Below are positions 63,113-64,000 of a stretch of 64,000 nt of DNA, piece by piece (positions within the stretch are counted from its first letter, which is position 1; the number at the start of each line of letters is the position of its first letter). Position numbers and translations under genes: made by a program. The stretch is from positions 334,355 through 398,354 of the forward strand of contig NZ_FNCZ01000003.1 in NCBI RefSeq assembly GCF_900099995.1, in the 5' to 3' direction. Below the pieces are notes generated by a model. That model made no database searches, had not been told where the DNA came from, and saw only the letters and a list, made by a program, of their open reading frames with translations. This DNA comes from Winogradskyella thalassocola. GTDB taxonomy: Bacteria; Bacteroidota; Bacteroidia; Flavobacteriales; Flavobacteriaceae.

Positions 63113-64000
63113 CTATTTTTTCTTTTTCTTAGGTTTAAAATCGTCAGATTTTTGAGATCCTAATGACGTTTGAGCTAACTGATCAGCCAATACTTTTTCG
63201 ATCAATTCTTCTTTAGTTAAATGATGAAATACGGTTCTAACGTCTTTTCTTAATTGTTCAGAAATGGTACGATTGGGTTTGGTCTTAAATATTTTTTTAG
63301 CCCATAATAAGGCTTTGTTTTCTTCTATGCTTTGAGTGTCTGCTTTCTTGTATTCTTTAAAAACAATACCCAATTCAGCTTCAAAATCCGCAATATCAAT
63401 AACTTCCTCTTGTTGCAGAATGGTTAATGCTAACCCCTTTGCTCCGGCTCTAGCCGTTCTACCACTTCTATGTACGTAAGCATCGTAAGTATCTGGTAAG
63501 TGATAATTAATCACAAATTCAACAGCTTTAATGTCTAATCCGCGAGATGCTAAATCTGTAGCAACTAAAATATCAATATGGCCTTCTCTGAACTGTCCCA
63601 TAATCCGATCGCGAATACCTTGCGTTAAACTACCGTGAATGGCACCAGATGAGAATTTATTAATCGCTAAGTTTTTAGCTAATTTATTGACGGCTGCTTT
63701 CGTTTTACAGAAAATAATGCCGCGTTGCCCTGCTTTCGAATTTAAGAAATGCAATAAAACATCTAACTTTTCTATAGGCTCAACCACCACATATTGATGA
63801 TCTATACCCTGATGTCCCACAGTTGCCATATCAGCTTCAATATGCACCACACGTTTTGACATGTAATTCTGAACCAATTGTTTAATGGTTCCTGGCATCG
63901 TCGCTGTAAACAATAATGTACGTCTTGTTTTCGGGATTTCTTTAATTATAGCATCGAGTCCGTCTTTTAGAGCACTAACCATTTCATCAGCTTCATCTAA
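63113..64000 (-). CDS. DEAD-box RNA helicase, N-terminal part beyond the window
   Basis: Partial, cut at the window edge. The visible 295 residues begin inside motif II (LDEADEM at 63977-63997), then motif III RRTLLFTATMPG, GIIFCKTKAAVNKLA, motif V VATDLASRGLD and motif VI YVHRSGRTARAG. It ends in a Lys-rich tail (DDFKPKKKKK). The N-terminal RecA-like half with Q and motif I must lie past position 64000. It is 2 bp upstream of the DbpA-like helicase, so both are likely read together. It may assist ribosome assembly or cold response. Confidence 0.92.
   Translation of the reverse strand, partial: LDEADEMVSALKDGLDAIIKEIPKTRRTLLFTATMPGTIKQLVQNYMSKRVVHIEADMATVGHQGIDHQYVVVEPIEKLDVLLHFLNSKAGQRGIIFCKTKAAVNKLAKNLAINKFSSGAIHGSLTQGIRDRIMGQFREGHIDILVATDLASRGLDIKAVEFVINYHLPDTYDAYVHRSGRTARAGAKGLALTILQQEEVIDIADFEAELGIVFKEYKKADTQSIEENKALLWAKKIFKTKPNRTISEQLRKDVRTVFHHLTKEELIEKVLADQLAQTSLGSQKSDDFKPKKKKK

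Overview
This window looks like chromosomal DNA from a marine-type member of the Flavobacteriaceae (Bacteroidota). The evidence is low GC content, paired SusC/SusD genes with a SusE-like surface lipoprotein, a type IX secretion sorting tail, Bacteroidota -7 promoter elements (TAnnTTTG) with little Shine-Dalgarno signal, Na+-linked bioenergetics (Na+-pumping decarboxylase, NhaC) and families common in flavobacteria. No rRNA, tRNA, phage, transposase or CRISPR array was seen.

Layout. (1) 0.1-12.3 kb: a polysaccharide utilization locus on the minus strand. It runs regulator, SusC, SusD, SusE-like protein, two GH30 lipoproteins and a T9SS-sorted binding protein, ending in a strong hairpin; beta-1,6-linked glucan is the best guess for the substrate. 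(2) 12.5-21.1 kb: a GAF histidine kinase, then an HxlR-regulated divergent pair (nitroreductase and quinone reductase against an HxlR repressor) with two nearly identical 17-bp operators, an outer-membrane barrel protein, a luciferase-like monooxygenase and a Kef-type antiporter. (3) 21.4-33.2 kb: methylmalonyl-CoA metabolism. meaB and a thioesterase converge on an eight-gene minus-strand operon for epimerase, four subunits of a Na+-translocating methylmalonyl-CoA decarboxylase, a CoA transferase and both methylmalonyl-CoA mutase subunits. Together these can interconvert succinate and propionate while moving Na+. (4) 33.5-37.5 kb: marC, then a deletion scar where a PfkB sugar kinase and a divergent Nudix-type sugar regulator have both lost their N-termini, then nhaC. 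(5) 37.5-42.6 kb: a TetR-controlled set of reductases plus a DJ-1/PfpI protein that looks like a reactive-aldehyde or electrophile stress operon, with a perfect TetR-type palindrome at its promoter. (6) 42.8-45.5 kb: thiE-like, EamA and glutaminase genes. (7) 45.5-48.1 kb: a repeat-rich, gene-poor stretch with a (GAAA)20 microsatellite and three copies of a composite repeat with compensatory hairpin changes. (8) 48.2-64 kb: an Old Yellow Enzyme, a DUF302 protein, a deoxyribonucleotidase, an HPF-like protein, a Tat-exported TIM-barrel protein, CsbD, an exonuclease/GIY-YIG fusion, a TPR-HTH membrane regulator, the YbbA/YbbP-type ABC system divergent from a TesA-like esterase, and two tandem DEAD-box helicases, the last cut by the window end.

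A family of short inverted-repeat elements is scattered between genes over the whole window. Its stem bases change in a paired way, so structure appears to be kept. The points most worth following up are the HxlR operator pair, the double truncation scar at about 35.3 kb, the composite repeats at 45.5-48.1 kb, the 11-bp tandem repeat at 57.7 kb and the complete Na+-coupled methylmalonyl-CoA operon.
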